Origin: Chelydra serpentina
Taxonomy: Eukaryota; Chordata; Testudines; Chelydridae
Assembly: GCA_037349315.1 (NCBI GenBank)
Contig: JBAIAC010000057.1
Span: 10,819,501 to 10,883,500 of the forward strand
Direction: 5' to 3'
Length of the DNA: 64,000 nt
Both the position numbers and the translations under genes were made by a program. The notes under the pieces are model-generated. The model was not told the origin of the DNA. It ran no database searches and saw only the letters and a program-made list of their open reading frames with translations. The stretch's first letter is position 1; the number at the start of each line of letters is the position of its first letter. This document shows, in pieces, positions 1 through 12,777 of this stretch.

Positions 1-3000
1 AACAGGTTGCTGATCCGGATCAGCAGCACAGGAATGTTGGTGGGCCGGGAGTGGAGGAGGGGGGGGCGGGGGGTGGGAAAGGAGGGCAGATGACCAAATT
101 CACCTCTGGGATGGCTCCCCTTGAAACCAATGGAGTTGCACCAGGGCTGAATTTGCCCCCATTCCCCTCTACAAAGCTTCTAAAGTCAGGTTAATCCCAG
201 AGATGTATGTGGCGAGATCGAATGCATGAATTAACAGGGCCCTGTGCACCCAAAGAGGCCCCCCAGTTTGGAACAAAGGAGCCCCACCCCTTAATAAAAA
301 CAACTACAAATGAGCAAGATAGAGCCAGGTGGAAGGTCCTGCTTCTGTCCTTCATCTTGGGCCTCATTTGCTGTGGCTCCCCCCTGCCTGCCCCGTTTCG
401 AGGCGCCTGCTGCCCCCCGACGCTATCCAAAGGGGGCGGAGGGACACGGCCTCGGGGAGTTGTTTGGCAGGATCAGAGGGAGCTGGGTAGCGTGTGTTCC
501 TCCCGCCCAGCAGAGCCAAGGAGGAAGGAGTCAGAGCTCTGACATTTGCTTGCTAATGAACCAAAGTCCCTGCTGCAGCCCACAAGAGAACTGGGCCCCC
601 TGCCAGTGAGCTCCACACTGCACGGGGGAGGGCGGGGGAGAGACACTGTCCACAGCAGATCCTGCTGAATCACTTTCTAGCTGCACTGACAACTGCCTGC
701 AGCTTTCTCGCCCTGACTCACCAGCTTTGTGGGAAGGGATCATGGGACGCGAAGAGTTGTGAAATGGGAAGGCGGGTGCCTGACTGTAATCAGCAAGATG
801 TCCCAAGCCCAGGTGTCTATCCCGCCCCTTTCAGATGACCAGGCCTCGGCTCCCTGTCTGGGCAAGCAGAACAGGCTGCTCTGAGCGAAGCAAACTTGGA
901 AGGAGAGAATGTTTATGCAGCAAGAAACTGACCAGGGCTGGATGCTTTTCCCTGCAGTTTCTCTTCTTTCCCTGAGCAAGTGTGAGTTTGAGGAAGGGGT
1001 TTTGCTCCCTCTGCTGCTTTCCTTCACTTGCACGCGTGCTCCCTCGCCCCTTCTCGCCTTGCTTTCTCAGCCTGCTGCAGTAAGTATTTGTATTAGGGCA
1101 ACGCCTAGAAACCCCAACTGAGAACAGGGTCCCATTGGGCCAGGCCCTGCACATGCCCAAGAGACAGCCCCTGCCCCTGGAACCCTCCAGCCAGCTGTTG
1201 CTGGCCACAAAAAGGGCTGGGTTGAATTTCCTAGTGTTTCTTCTGAAAACTTAAACACCCAGACACCTGAGAAACTATCTATACCACACGGGGAGCCCTT
1301 GCCCGGCCATACTTCCCCACTCACAAGGGGTTTAAAAACAAAGAACGTTATTGGGGGGGAGGGAAGAGGAAGGACACAGGATAAATTTGGGAAAGCCAGC
1401 AATTAATAAATGAGCAACACCTGTTAGGTAAGACTCCCCTCCCTCCCCCACGCACGCGCGCGCACACACACACAACCCTGGGTATTTTTGCAATAGCCTC
1501 AATCCGAGTCCTCCTCTGGCAGTTTGGAGTGGCTCCTGCCTTTTGGCTACTTCCCTCCTCACCAGTTCCCCACTCACGGTTCGGTCGGCCGGGCCCAAGA
1601 ACCCTGGCAGCTCAGTCTCCAGCCCTGAAGGGAAATGCTGCCTGCGCTGCTTTGAGAGGTCTCGCACCAGGGACACAATTCCAGCTGTACTTGCTGGGTT
1701 GGGAGGCCCACACCAGTGTCCCTCAGCTAAGCTCCTGCTGCTCTCTCCGGCTTCCTTAGCACCATCACCGGCCTGAGCCCTGCTTCCAGCTTCAAAGCCA
1801 CATGCTACCTTAGAGCTACCACTGCAAAGTCTTTGGAGAGAACCCAGTGGCCTGTAGAATGCTTAACAGAGTCCTTATCCCTAGGGAGGCAGAGGCAGTC
1901 CCTGGAAGAGATACAGCCCCATTCTCCTCTCTCTCCTTACTCATGCCTTGTCTAGGCACTGCTACCCATTTGTGCTGGACCATGCTCTCTCTCAGGGTGA
2001 CCTCTGACCCCAGGCACATTCGGTGCAGTTCTTTTGTCCTGTCATTCCCAAAGCCGGACAATAACATTGTGTTGCCCCCAAACTCAACGCGTTGGGGCGT
2101 TTTGGTCAAAATACGGTTTTCTGCCGCATAACAAATGCAAATGAAGCCTGGCCCAGTCACATTTCCCCTTGCTCACCAACAGATGGCAGCAGAGAGCATC
2201 CTCCCCTATGAGCGCAGGGTGAGCTTGTCAGGTTACCTTCATGCACCGTTTTTAACATAGGGCTTAAACGGCAGCGGCATGAGACCAGGACACGGACTCC
2301 AGCCATGTTTTCTTTTCGGCAAGCCCAAAAACTAATTGGAAGAGTTGGCAAAGCTGCTAATGCCCTGATTTTGACCGGGCCAGTCTTAAAGTTGCAGGAT
2401 TGGTTAAAACAATTTAAATAAACAACCACCACCCACAATATCTGTCACCTCATGCTGGAAGGATGTTACGCCATCATGACATGGCACGGGTCGAGCCTCA
2501 GGCTGTCTCCTCACCTACCGCCACAGATTTTCAAAGCTGGGCACCTAAAGCAGAAAGGTGGTTGTGTGATTAAGGTATTAGCCTCGCACTCAGGATAGAT
2601 GGGGTCAAGTTTTGCTTCAGTCACAAATTCCTTCGGGACGGTCACTCTTTGCCTCAGTTTCCCAATCTGTAAAATGGGGATCGTTAAACTTCCTTTCTCC
2701 CACCCTTTGTTCGTCTCGTCTAGTTAGCCAGTGAGCGCTCTGTGGGCAGGACCGTCTCTTACAACAGGTCTGTACAGCACCCAGCAGAGCAAGGGCTCTA
2801 TCTTAATTCATATTGAGGCACCTAAATAACAACTTGATTTTCAAAGCAAAGCCCTGGGAGCGGTGGGGCCAGCATCTCAGAAAATCAGGCCGCCGCTTTA
2901 CCTGCCAAACCCTGGATTTAGGAACTTTTGAAAAAATTACCCTAAGTGAATTAGTAGCCTAGGGCCAGATTTCCCAAGGTATTTAGAGACCTGAAGACGC

Positions 3001-4980
3001 AGCTATGCACCTAATGGGATTTTCAGAAGTGGCAGGCTGCCCCAACTCTGAACTCAGTGGGAGTTGGGTACCTAAATACCTTTGTGAATCCCCTACCCCC
3101 ACGTGGTGAGTTGCATCTTTAGGCATCTAAATACCTGTCAAAATTTGCCCCCAGCAGCCCACCTCCCATTAAAAGTCAGTGGGACTTAGGTTCCTAAATC
3201 ACTTAGGTGCTTTTGAAAATTTTAGCCTCAGCCAAACTGCTGGGCTCCAGGTTTCAGAAATTCGGCCACAGTCTCAGCGCTTCCCGCCTCAAACAGCCAA
3301 GTTGCTTCTACTTTAATAGCAGAACGAACCCCCCAGCAGAGCACGGTCTCCTCCCACGCCGGTCCCCAGCCCCTGGCCCATGTGCTCTCTTTCTCCTGCG
3401 TGAAGATGACTAACTCTGTCCTGTTTATAGGACCCACCGTTGTGGCTTTTGATCGGCAGCATTAGCGCCTGTGTTTATTCCTCGGGGTGTGAAAGTGACT
3501 TTGGATCAGGGCCCCGAGTCTGGACAAACCCTTTCCCGAACACTCGCTGCTGTGCAGAGAGGAAGAAGGCAAGACAGCAGCGCTGGACCTGCTAGCAATT
3601 AGGCTAGGGGGTTAGCCCAGCAGCTGGAAAAATCAAACCACATTTTCCTTCTAATTTGCTGGAGAGGAAAGTCTCCCTATTACAGGGATCTCAGGACCCT
3701 CAAGTTAACCCTTTGGGTGCTGCCTAATGTAGATGGTCCAGGGGTTCATAATGAATCCCTAGTGCCTCTGCCACATGCAGTCACCTGGAAACACTGGGAT
3801 GGCACTGGCGGCCCACTAGCGCTTCTGATGAACCCCCTCCCCCAGCCCCCCGCCTTCCACCCAGTGCGGCCGTGCAGCCCAGCAGCCGCGGGGTTAACGG
3901 GCTCGCTCGCTGGCAGGAATGCGTTTGAGGAAGGGATTCTTCTCCAGCCACACTGGGGTTTCCAGCCCCTTCACTGCTACCAGAAGAATGTGATGAATCG
4001 AGGGTTTCCAGACCGGCTTTGTGCCGCAATTGCTGTACGCAATCGCCACATGGAATCCAGCCCGGCAGCCCCATCCCCGTCCCGAGAGCCAGGCCAGATG
4101 GGAACCCGCCCTGCCAGTTGGGCCTGTTCTGCCAGGCTCCATTAGCAGAGGTGGATTAGACCCCCAGGCAGGGGAAAGAGCATGGGTGGCGGTGGGGAGG
4201 AAGCACCCACTAAAAGACCCCCCACCCCTGGACCTTCAGAACAACTAACCAGGAGCATCCAGTTCAACTGATCACTCCGGGGGCTAAAAATGCAGCAAAG
4301 TCTAGTGGAGGGAGCAGAGGACTGGGAGCCAGGAACTCCTGAGGTCTAACCTCAGCACTGCCCCCTGCTGGCCAAGGAACTGAGTAATCACCTTAGCAAA
4401 AGGCAAACTGCAGGGTAGGCATCTTTCCTCATAGGCTTGTCCGTCAATGAGCACAGCTGCTTCTCCCACACTCCATGCAGGTGGGTGGCTAGCCCGCCTT
4501 ACCCGTGGCATTAGGGCTTTGCATTAAGAATGCAAGATTGCAAAGCTGCGGGGGTGTATTTCGGATAGCGGTTGGAGATGGAGGGTTGGAGCCGGCTGGC
4601 ACCACCATTGCAGCCAGGAGGAAGGGGGAAAAGGAGTACATGAGACTTTAACGTCTTATTTCCAGTCTTTAAAGGTCAGGGGGCGAGCGGGGTGTGTCCC
4701 TGCCAGTCGGCGTCAGCGAATGGCCGAGTTGTTTATCCTGCTGTGGTGTCCCTCCGTGCACGGCTCCCCCGAGGCCAGGAGAAATGAGCGGGTGAAACAG
4801 CCCTGCGGCAGCTCTCACGACTGATCTGTGCATCTCCACCGTGTTCACCCCATTTAAAAGTGACTGGACGGAAGACCAGCCCTTCGTGGCTAGCAGGGAG
4901 AACATCAGCCCGTGTCAGCACCCATCTTCCACGGCCTTGCCTGGACTTCAGGAAATTGGACCCAGCCTGTAGCCCGCCTG
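1..4980. other. Intergenic, no gene seen
   Basis: Unique-looking and degraded repeat sequence. A perfect 18-bp palindrome (TGCTGATCCGGATCAGCA) lies at 8-25, a (CG/CA)n simple repeat at 1450-1475, and a MIR-type SINE at 2560-2720. No splice-bounded coding exon was recognised. Confidence 0.6.
2560..2720 (+). mobile_element. MIR/CORE-type SINE
   Basis: Contains the diagnostic 3' stretch CCTCAGTTTCCCAATCTGTA followed by AAATGGGGATCGTTAA, preceded by tRNA-related sequence. Confidence 0.75.
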
Positions 4981-4983
4981 CTT

Positions 4984-5325
4984 CAGTGGCGTAGCCAGGT
5001 TTAGAGCACAGGGGGAGCGGCGCTATAAAAAGGCGCCTCCCCGCTCCCCCTGTACTCACCCGGCGGCGCTTTAAAGGGCCCGGGGCTCCAGCCGCTGCGG
5101 AGCCCCCGGGCCTTTTAAATCCCCGCCCCAGCCCGGCTCCGGCAGCGGGGCTGGGGGGTGGCGCTTTAAAAGGCCGGCGGCTCCTGCCGCTGCGGGCAGC
5201 CACTGGCCCTTTAAAGCGCCCCCCGAGCCTGGCTCCCGCAGCCGGGCTCGGGCGGCGCCTTAGCGCTGTTTTTCCTCATAGGGGGAGCAGCCGCTCCCCC
5301 TGCTCCCCCCCTGGCTATGCTACTG
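4984..5325. mobile_element. GC-rich MITE, TIR CAGTGGCGTAGCCAGG
   Basis: The 16-bp terminal inverted repeats are CAGTGGCGTAGCCAGG on the left and CCTGGCTATGCTACTG on the right. Flanking octamers GCCTGCTT and TCCTCCTT agree at 6 of 8 bases, as in an aged hAT duplication. The interior is very GC-rich and repeats the motif CTTTAAAG four times. Confidence 0.75.
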
Positions 5326-5329
5326 TCCT

Positions 5330-6650
5330 CCTTCCCTGTCCGTATGAGCCATCTCCCTGCGCCTTCAACCACGTCCCCCGTAGGACGCAGGCAGCTGCCT
5401 TCTTGACCAGAAGCAGGGAGCAAACCAATGACCTCCTGAGCGAACGGCACGCGTCTGTACAAACGAGCCAGGCTCGCAAGCCGAGAGGTGTCAGACTCCC
5501 ATCCCCTGCAGATAATAATCCGACCCACCAGCCCAGTGGATCGCATAAGCAACATGTGTGACAAAGGAACAGAAATGTGTGTACGAGAGTGACGCACCCT
5601 GTAATTTACAGATTGTAATTTTTCAAGCCAACGCCTGTTTTTAAGCGGTATCCGATACACCCATCCTCCCCCCGCCCCGTAGATCAGCAGCAGGATTTAA
5701 CCCCCTTGCCCATCAGCTCCCTGGCTTTGACCCTTACCCCTTGAGCTATGGAAGTAGCAGCTAGCCCCTTTCCAGACCAGCAGGTGGAGGAGGATTTAAC
5801 CCACAGATGACTCCCAGGTTACACCATCATTCCGCAGGCAGCAGTCGACTTCTGGTGCTCAGGAATCCCGGTTCTATTCTTGGCTGCGGGGGAGACGTGT
5901 GGGTAGAGATAGGCCACCCAATGCTGGGTCAGGCGCTCTGAAAGGCAGCGTGGTGCAGCAGATAAGATTGAGGGTCTCCTCTGAGAGCACGAGGTTGTGG
6001 GCCTGCCGTGACCTTGCATAAACCCTCTGCTAGCTTATTAAAAAAGGGGAAGGAGGGGATTGGTCAGCAGCTCTTCCCTAACCGTCTTCTAGGTGGGGTT
6101 CATGGTCTTCGTTCACAGGAACCGCGAGTGAGATGGGAATTGAAACAGTGCTTTGAAGAGGGGAGATCTGAACTCATGGTTAGAGCTGGGTGAATAACAC
6201 GTTTCAAGTTTTCTGCAATTCCAAAAAATAATAATAATTTAAAAAATTGAAACATTTGGACGAAACTGAAACATTTCTTTTCCACCGTGACCATTTTAAA
6301 ACTTTAAAAACAAATACCATGGAAGGGAATTTTGAAACAAGGAGTCCCTTCGAACCAAAACAATCAAAAGGTTTCATTTAAAAAAAATGTCTAAACAAAA
6401 CATTGATTGTGGGGCAGGACATTTTTTTTTTTTTTAAGTTTGTTTTTTAACTGAAACAATTCAGCGAAATGGACACGAATTTGCAAAAAATTTCACTGTT
6501 GCCAAATCTGCACTTTTCTCAGGGGGAAAAAACCTGATCAAATCGGCAAGAGCAAACGGGACAAATGGCCACTGTTGCCAAAAAAAGTGGGACGGCCAGG
6601 ACAGAACTTAAAAAAGGGAGTGTCCTGGCCAAAATGGGCTGCGTGGTCAC
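5330..6650. other. Intergenic, AT-rich degenerate repeat
   Basis: 6200-6540 is an AT-rich repeat with many GAAACATTT and TTTTAAAA motifs, also seen at other sites in the window. No gene is seen. Confidence 0.6.
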
Positions 6651-6657
6651 CCTATGT

Positions 6658-7850
6658 ATCATAGAATTATGGAAATGCTGGGTTGGAAGGGACCTTGAGT
6701 GGTCATCTAGTCCAGCCCCCTGTGCTGAGCCAGGACCAAGTAAACCTAGACCATCCCTGACAGGTGTTTGTCCAACCTGGTCTTAAAAACCTCCAATGAC
6801 AGGGTCTCTAACCTCCTTTGGAAGCATGTTCCACAGCTTAACTCCCCTTATGGTTAGAAAGTTTTCCCTAATATCTAACCTAAACCTCCCTTGCTGCAGA
6901 TTGAGCTCATTACTTCTGGCCCTACCTTCAATGCACATGGAGAATAATTGATCACCGTCCTCTTTATAACAGCCCTTATGACATGTGAAGACTGATCAGG
7001 TCCTCGGTCTTTTTTTCTGCCAACTAAATATGCCCAGTTTTTTAACCTTTACATAAGAACGGCCAGACTAGGTCAGACCAAAAGTCCATCCAGCCCAGTA
7101 TCCTGTCCACCGACAGTGGCCAATGCCAGGTGCCCCAGAGGGAGTGAACCTAACTGGTAATGATCAAGTGATCTCTCTCCTGCCATCCATCATCCCCCTT
7201 TGACAAACAGCGGCTAAGGACACCATTCCTTACCCATCCTGGCCAATAGCCATTAATGGACTTAACTTCCATGAATGTATCCAGTTCTCTTTTAAACCCT
7301 GTTATAGCTCAGGTTTTCTAAACCATGGACCATTTCTGTTGCTCTCCTCTGGACTCTCTCTGACTTGTCCACATCTTTCCCAAAGCGCGGCACTCAGAAT
7401 TGGACACAGTACCCCAGAGCTGAGCCTCACCAGCGCCAAGTAGAGCGGGAGAATTATCTCCCACATCTTACGCAGGACGCTGTTAATACACCCCAGAAGG
7501 ACATTAGCCTTTTTTGCAGCCGCGTCCCGTTGTTAACTCATATTCAGGGTGCATTCCAGTAGCACCCCCAGATCCTTTTCAGCAGTAGCACCCCCAGCCA
7601 GTGAGCCCCCAGTTTGTAGTTGTGCATTTGAGTTTTCCTTTCTAAGGGCTGTTCTTGGCCCTTGTCTTTACTGAATTGCATCTTGTGGAATTCAGACCAA
7701 TTCTCCAGCCTGTCGAGGTAGTTTCGATTTCCAATCCTGTCCTCCAAAGTGCTTGTGACCATCAACGTGTGTCTTCTCGAACCCCCGCACCGTGAGCACT
7801 TCAAACCGTCCGCAGAGTTTACGGTCTGGGCCTTGGGTTTTGCCATGTCA
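6658..7850 (-). mobile_element. CR1 LINE fragment, antisense, interrupted
   Basis: Starts ATCATAGAATTATGG then GGTTGGAAGGGACCTTGAG, the reversed CR1 3' end, and continues through the reversed C-terminal reverse-transcriptase region (for example TGCTCTCCTCTGGACTCTCT). It is broken in the middle by a second, younger CR1 insertion at 7050-7300. The frame is destroyed. Confidence 0.85.
7050..7300 (-). mobile_element. Younger CR1 3' end nested in the older CR1
   Basis: ATAAGAACGGCCAGACTAGG, then GCCCAGTATCCTGTC and GACAGTGGCCAATGCCAGG. This matches the reversed 3' end of the CR1 copy at 17.3-19.85 kb. The outer CR1 resumes at GGTTTTCTAAACCA. Confidence 0.8.
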
Positions 7851-7859
7851 GTGAGATTT

Positions 7860-9870
7860 GCACAGAAGAAAGAGTGAAAGCTGAACTCTTGTCACTTTAA
7901 CGATGGGGCAGCTAATGCTGCCCCATTAGAAAAAGATCCCTGATTTTAATGGGATAGTGGGAACAGCTGGTGCTGAGAGCACAGCTGGTTTGGTGGAGTC
8001 AGCTTGTGGTTGGGTGCAGGCAGGCTTCTCCTGCTGGTGGGTTGGAGTTACAGCTAGTTAAGGGTCTAGGACTCATGGCTGCTCCCCCTGCAAGGGCCAT
8101 CTGACAAGGTATTTCCTCCTGCTGCTGCCACTAGTCAGCAAGGCCCAGCACAGACCATCAGGGGACTCGAGTTTTCCCCTACAAGCTCGCTGGGGCAGGA
8201 GAGGGAGGCTATGGGTGGGAGTCACTCAGAGCTGTCCATTGCCAGAGGCAGAAGGGGTTGCAATAATACACAGGAAGCAGTAGGCCACTCTCCCTGCATC
8301 ACCCAGGAGCAAGAGACTCCATCCCAGGCCAGGCCAGAAGGAGGCCCGGCGTAGAGCTGGTTGGGAGCTTGTCCACTAAAGGTGTTTCCACTCCAAAAAA
8401 AAAAAAAAAAAGGCTGATTTGTCAAAACCAAACTTATCTCCGGGAGGGGGGGTGGATTTTTTGACTCAAAAATATTTGAATCCCCCCAGCCCCCCCAAAA
8501 GCTGGCCAGTTGTCCCATCTGGACATTTTCTGAATGAAAGAGTCTGGCTAATTTCAGCTCATTACATTAAGCTAATTTCAGCTCATTCGAGCATAAGAAA
8601 TCACAAATAAAAAATAGTCAAAAAGTGAAACAAAATGTTTCGATGGACCTGAACCGGCCTTTTTCCCCTCCCCTCCAGATTTTTGGTTCCTGAACATAGT
8701 CAAAATTTCTACCTTCCGTCCGGATGCAAGATGGGAAAATTGTTCAAAGTCTCAATTTTCATAGGAGGAGAAAAACAGTTCCCACCCAGCTCTCCTGGGA
8801 GGTTTCCTGCAATGGAGCACGCCGAGGGCTGGGGCCCGTTTGGGTGCCAGCCTTCAATATTGGAACCGTGACCAGCGGAGCTGAAGAGTTTGAGCAGTTT
8901 TCCAGCATGCCCCTCAATCCCAATCTGTGGCACTCCCTGCTCTTCCATAACTGATGCAGTAAGCCCAGAGGTGCCGGGGCCCTGAATGGCCAAGCCCAGA
9001 GGTGCCGGGGCTTAGCTCTGGCACAAACTAAGCCCTGCCCTTCCTGACACTGGATGCCCTCTATAGGGGCTCTCGGCAGAAGGGTGGGGCACGGAGACCC
9101 AGCACCCCTCTCGGGTCAGTTGGGGGGCACTTGAACACAGAGGTCAGGCTGCCCTGCAGCCAGGCCGGGGCGGAGGAAGCTCGCCCTGCTGCTGCCCATA
9201 CTGGCCCAGCGCTAACAACAGGTCTCTGTTGAAAGTGCAAAGACAAGGGCCTTAGAAAAAAGGAGCTTCCAGGCCTTTCAGCCAGAACGGAGCGGGCATG
9301 AGCACGGGCTGGATGCTGGAGCTGCAGGGGGCACGTGTTTCTCTCCCTGTCTGGGGGGGGGGGGGGGGTTGAGGGTTTAAAGAGTTGGAAAAACTCCGCT
9401 TCAAATGCCAACAGTTTGCTAGGGCTCAGAATCTATTTTGTTCCTCTGAACACACACACACCTCACTTGCAATTTCAGCACTTAGCCACTAGGTGGCGCT
9501 ATGGGCTAAACCACCAAAGCCAAAAAGCCTCTGACACAAACTTTATTAAAGCCTAAAATTAAGCTCTTAGCCCCTGGGGCAGGAGCCTGATTACCGGAGG
9601 TACCGAGCAACCCCCAAGTACCCCGCTCATAGGCACCCTAGCCCTGGGGCAGGTTCCCATTGGTAGCCTACCCGCCCTACGGTCAGGGTTCCTAGGCGCA
9701 GGGCTCCCCATCCTAGGGGCAGGTCCCACTGCAGTCCCAGGGTTCAGCTGTCCCGAGATGGGAACAGAACCAGGCTCCTTAAAGCCGCTGCCCCCTCCCT
9801 GCCAATGCACAGTCCGGCTATCCCACCCCACGTGGCCCATCTGGCTGTGCCTGGCCTCTCCTCCCAGCTC
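7860..9870. other. Intergenic, no gene seen
   Basis: Includes an A17 run near 8396, a G-run near 9352-9367 and AT-rich degenerate repeat at 8390-8770. No coding exon is recognised. Confidence 0.5.
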
Positions 9871-9879
9871 CGCCACGGG

Positions 9880-10020
9880 CCAGCTGGGTGGCCTTCGGCA
9901 AGTCGCGGCACCTCTGGGCCTCAGTTTCCCCATCTGTAAAACAGGGAGAATGCTACTAACCGCCTTTATAAAGCACTTGGTGATCAACCGATGAAAAGCG
10001 CTAGGGTTCAATGCAAGGGA
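9880..10020 (+). mobile_element. MIR/CORE-type SINE
   Basis: GGCAAGTCGCGGCACCTCTG, then CCTCAGTTTCCCCATCTGTA and AAGCACTTGGTGATC, the characteristic MIR 3' half. Confidence 0.75.
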
Positions 10021-11034
10021 TTTAGATGGATAAACAAGAACGTCCAGAGGTATCACATAAGACTTCTGGAAGGGATTGTATCCTTCCAGACTTCTGGGCG
10101 AGGCGAGCTCTAAAAAAGCTTCCCCTGGAGGAGGTTATCCCATAACTGCTACCGTAAGTGCTATGGCACCGTCCTCTGGAGCAGCTGGTACCAGCCACTG
10201 ATGGAAAGAGATCTGAACATTCCTATGTCCCTAAGTCTAGCAACTCAGGATAGCAGGTCCTGCCATGAGCAAGGCACGAACGGAGTCAGGGAGGAAGGAC
10301 AGATGGCTTTAATGCCAATGTTTCCCTGCAATCTCTCGTGATGCACGAGGGTGGTTATTCCTCCGTCCCCAAATCTTCCAGGTGGAAGGTGATTGCGAAC
10401 CCTGCCCCCAACCCAGGCAAGGAGCTGGGAAAAGGAGACGATCCCTTCTCCACCTCAGCTCTGGCCATTGCTTCAACCCACCAACTGCAACCCATGGGGA
10501 GCCAAACACTGCAGTGGAGTCCTAGCCCAGGGAGACAATGGGGTGCCCCCCCACAGACTGTCGGAAGTGGGAAACGCTCACTCTCCATAAGTCAGATCTC
10601 TCCTGTCAGCGAAGGAGCTCATATGGCACTTTGTATGAAGTGCATGGCTAGCAACAAGCACGGATCACCCTGGAATCGTGAACAACTGAATCTAGGAAGA
10701 GAAGGGACACAGTCACCCCCCAACTCTGCCCCATTCTATTCCCCTCTCCCACCATCTATTCATTGCCAGGCCCCCTTTCTGGCAGGGTTGAAACAGGTGG
10801 GCTTTGGCGCTCAACTCTTCTTAGCAGCATCCTTCGAAAGCCACCAGTAGCCCTACCCTCTCTCTCCACCCTCACCTGAAGACCACACTGAATCCGCAGC
10901 GTCCTCCATCTCTGCCAGCCTGTGGGGCTGGAAACAGAGGAGTTTCACATCAAGAACGGGGGGGGGAGGGGGGGGGAAGAGGAGGGGAGAAACAAACCCT
11001 ATTGCAACTGGCTCGGTTCCTTTACAGAGACCAG
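10021..11034. other. Intergenic, no gene seen
   Basis: Non-coding sequence downstream of the putative E2F2 polyadenylation site, with a G-rich run at 10957-10985. Confidence 0.5.
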
Positions 11035-11051
11035 CACCTCAAAAAAGCATT

Positions 11052-11057
11052 TTTATT
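11052..11057 (-). terminator. Candidate polyadenylation signal of E2F2
   Basis: AATAAA on the minus strand inside GAATAAAAATG, followed downstream by GTGCTGGTCTCTGT, a GU-rich type of element. Cleavage would fall near 11030-11040. Inferred only. Confidence 0.4.
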
Positions 11058-12613
11058 CATTTCTTTTTGCTCACAAACCTTCAAGTGCCGTAAGTTTACA
11101 AAAGAAACACATTCACACACACCCACAACACCGCCAAGCTGGACTTCAGGAGAACCACCCCAGGAATGATTTAAATACACTCACTTTAAACAAAAAAGTG
11201 TACAAAGGTGGCTCCCGTTATAAATACAGTGCAATAATTCTGTACAATTTTACAAGGTTAAGACAAAAGCCAGTGGCACGCCCCGAGCCAGTATCTTTGA
11301 AGGATTTCATTTGCAATTCACAAAAGAGATTTGAAGATTCAAGACAGCGTCCCAGTTACATCTCTTAGGGCTTGTCTATGTGGGGAAACTGACCAGAGTA
11401 GCTATCCCACAACAACTCTAGTGCTTTAAATTCAGATCCTAGCTTACTCCAGAATAGTTTCCCCATGTCGACATGCTCTTTCTGAGCATGCTCTGTTAAG
11501 ACTCACAACAAGACTAAGGAGCTGCAAAGTACAGAGCTGAGATTTTTGGCCTAGACTCATCTCCAGTTAAAAGCCTGGAAAGCCAGCAACCGGCAAGAGA
11601 ATTGTTCCACAACAGACAGGATTCCAAACCCAAAGGATTCCGTTAATGTTGAACTCGATAGAAAGCAGGTATTAACAAGGAGCGACATACCGGTCTCAGC
11701 CCACAGACACGTCAGGTTTATGCACAAAGCAAGTTCAGGATCAGACTTTAAAAAACAAATCAAAACCAAAAAAACCCTATTTCAAAAAAAGCTTATTCTC
11801 AACTGGTACAGAAACACACCTCGGGTCGATTTCAACGGGCGGCTCTGCTCTGAAAATGAACTATTTTCCAGTCATCAGATTTGCTCCTTAGGCACATGTC
11901 TAGGCGAAGAGTGCTTTACGGCAAACGAGCATTACCATACGAGCAAAGGGCTCCTAACGTGGACACAGCTACCCTGGCAACGCTGTGCTTTGCACTGGTA
12001 TTGTGAAACCGCCCCGACCGTCACGCCGCCCTGAGTGAAACAAACTATACCAGTAAAAGCGAAACTTTGCTAGTATCGCTGCTTCTATGCTCGAGGCTTC
12101 TAGTGGCAAAGCTAGGCCGGCAGAAGTGCTTAGCGTAGACCTGCCCGGAGTCTTGTTTCTTCCATGTTGGCTTTGTTTAGACGAGGATTTAACAATGTGG
12201 TTTTTAGATGGTGTTAGCTAGCTCAATCTAGCCTTAACTCTGCCCACTTAGCGCATGCTAAAATACAGCTGGCCTTGTCTAGAGTATAGGAAGCTGATCG
12301 CTGGCTTGATCCAATTTACATCACCCCTGTAAATTTCAACCTTCACAGCACTTTGTGACCCAGGTCGGGTCTGACCACTCTTCACTCCTATTAGCCCCGC
12401 TCCCAGTGCTGCTGTGAGAAGGGGAAGCTGGATTCTAGTCTCCCTTGTGCATCAGAGCGGTTAACGAAGGACCTGTACACACTGGAGTTGCCCCCAATTC
12501 AGCTGCACTGCCTGCAAAGTCCTCTTGTAGACAGGCCGCCTGCTACCAGCTTCCATTGGCACTAGCGCAGCCCACCCCAGCCTCCAGCAAGGGCGAGCGC
12601 CTGGTGCCGCTAC

Positions 12614-12777
12614 CAGGGCCGGTGCTTCCACTAGGCGACCCTAGGCAGTCGCCTAGGGCGGCAGGATTTGGGGGGCGGCATTTCGGCACCAAGAAAAGCG
12701 GCTGCCGAGAACGCAGCTTCACAGGAGCTGCTGCCGAAGCACCGAGCGCTGCCGCCTAGGGCAGCAAAAACCCTGGC
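12614..12777. mobile_element. hAT-like MITE, CAGGGCCGGTGC family
   Basis: Starts CAGGGCCGGTGCTTCCACTA and carries GTCGCCTAGGGCGGCAGGAT, the same body as the copy at 16464. Flanking octamers GCCGCTAC and ACCGCTAC match at 7 of 8 bases. It lies in the putative E2F2 3' UTR. The exact right border is uncertain. Confidence 0.7.

Noticed and set aside
1..50. Possible coding exon at the window edge (minus frame PTNIPVLLIRISN)
   Set aside because: No convincing acceptor is present and the stretch is a perfect 18-bp palindrome in part; too short at the edge to call.
9559..10056. 165-codon minus-strand open frame
   Set aside because: It overlaps a MIR-type SINE and has no recognisable domain or splice support.
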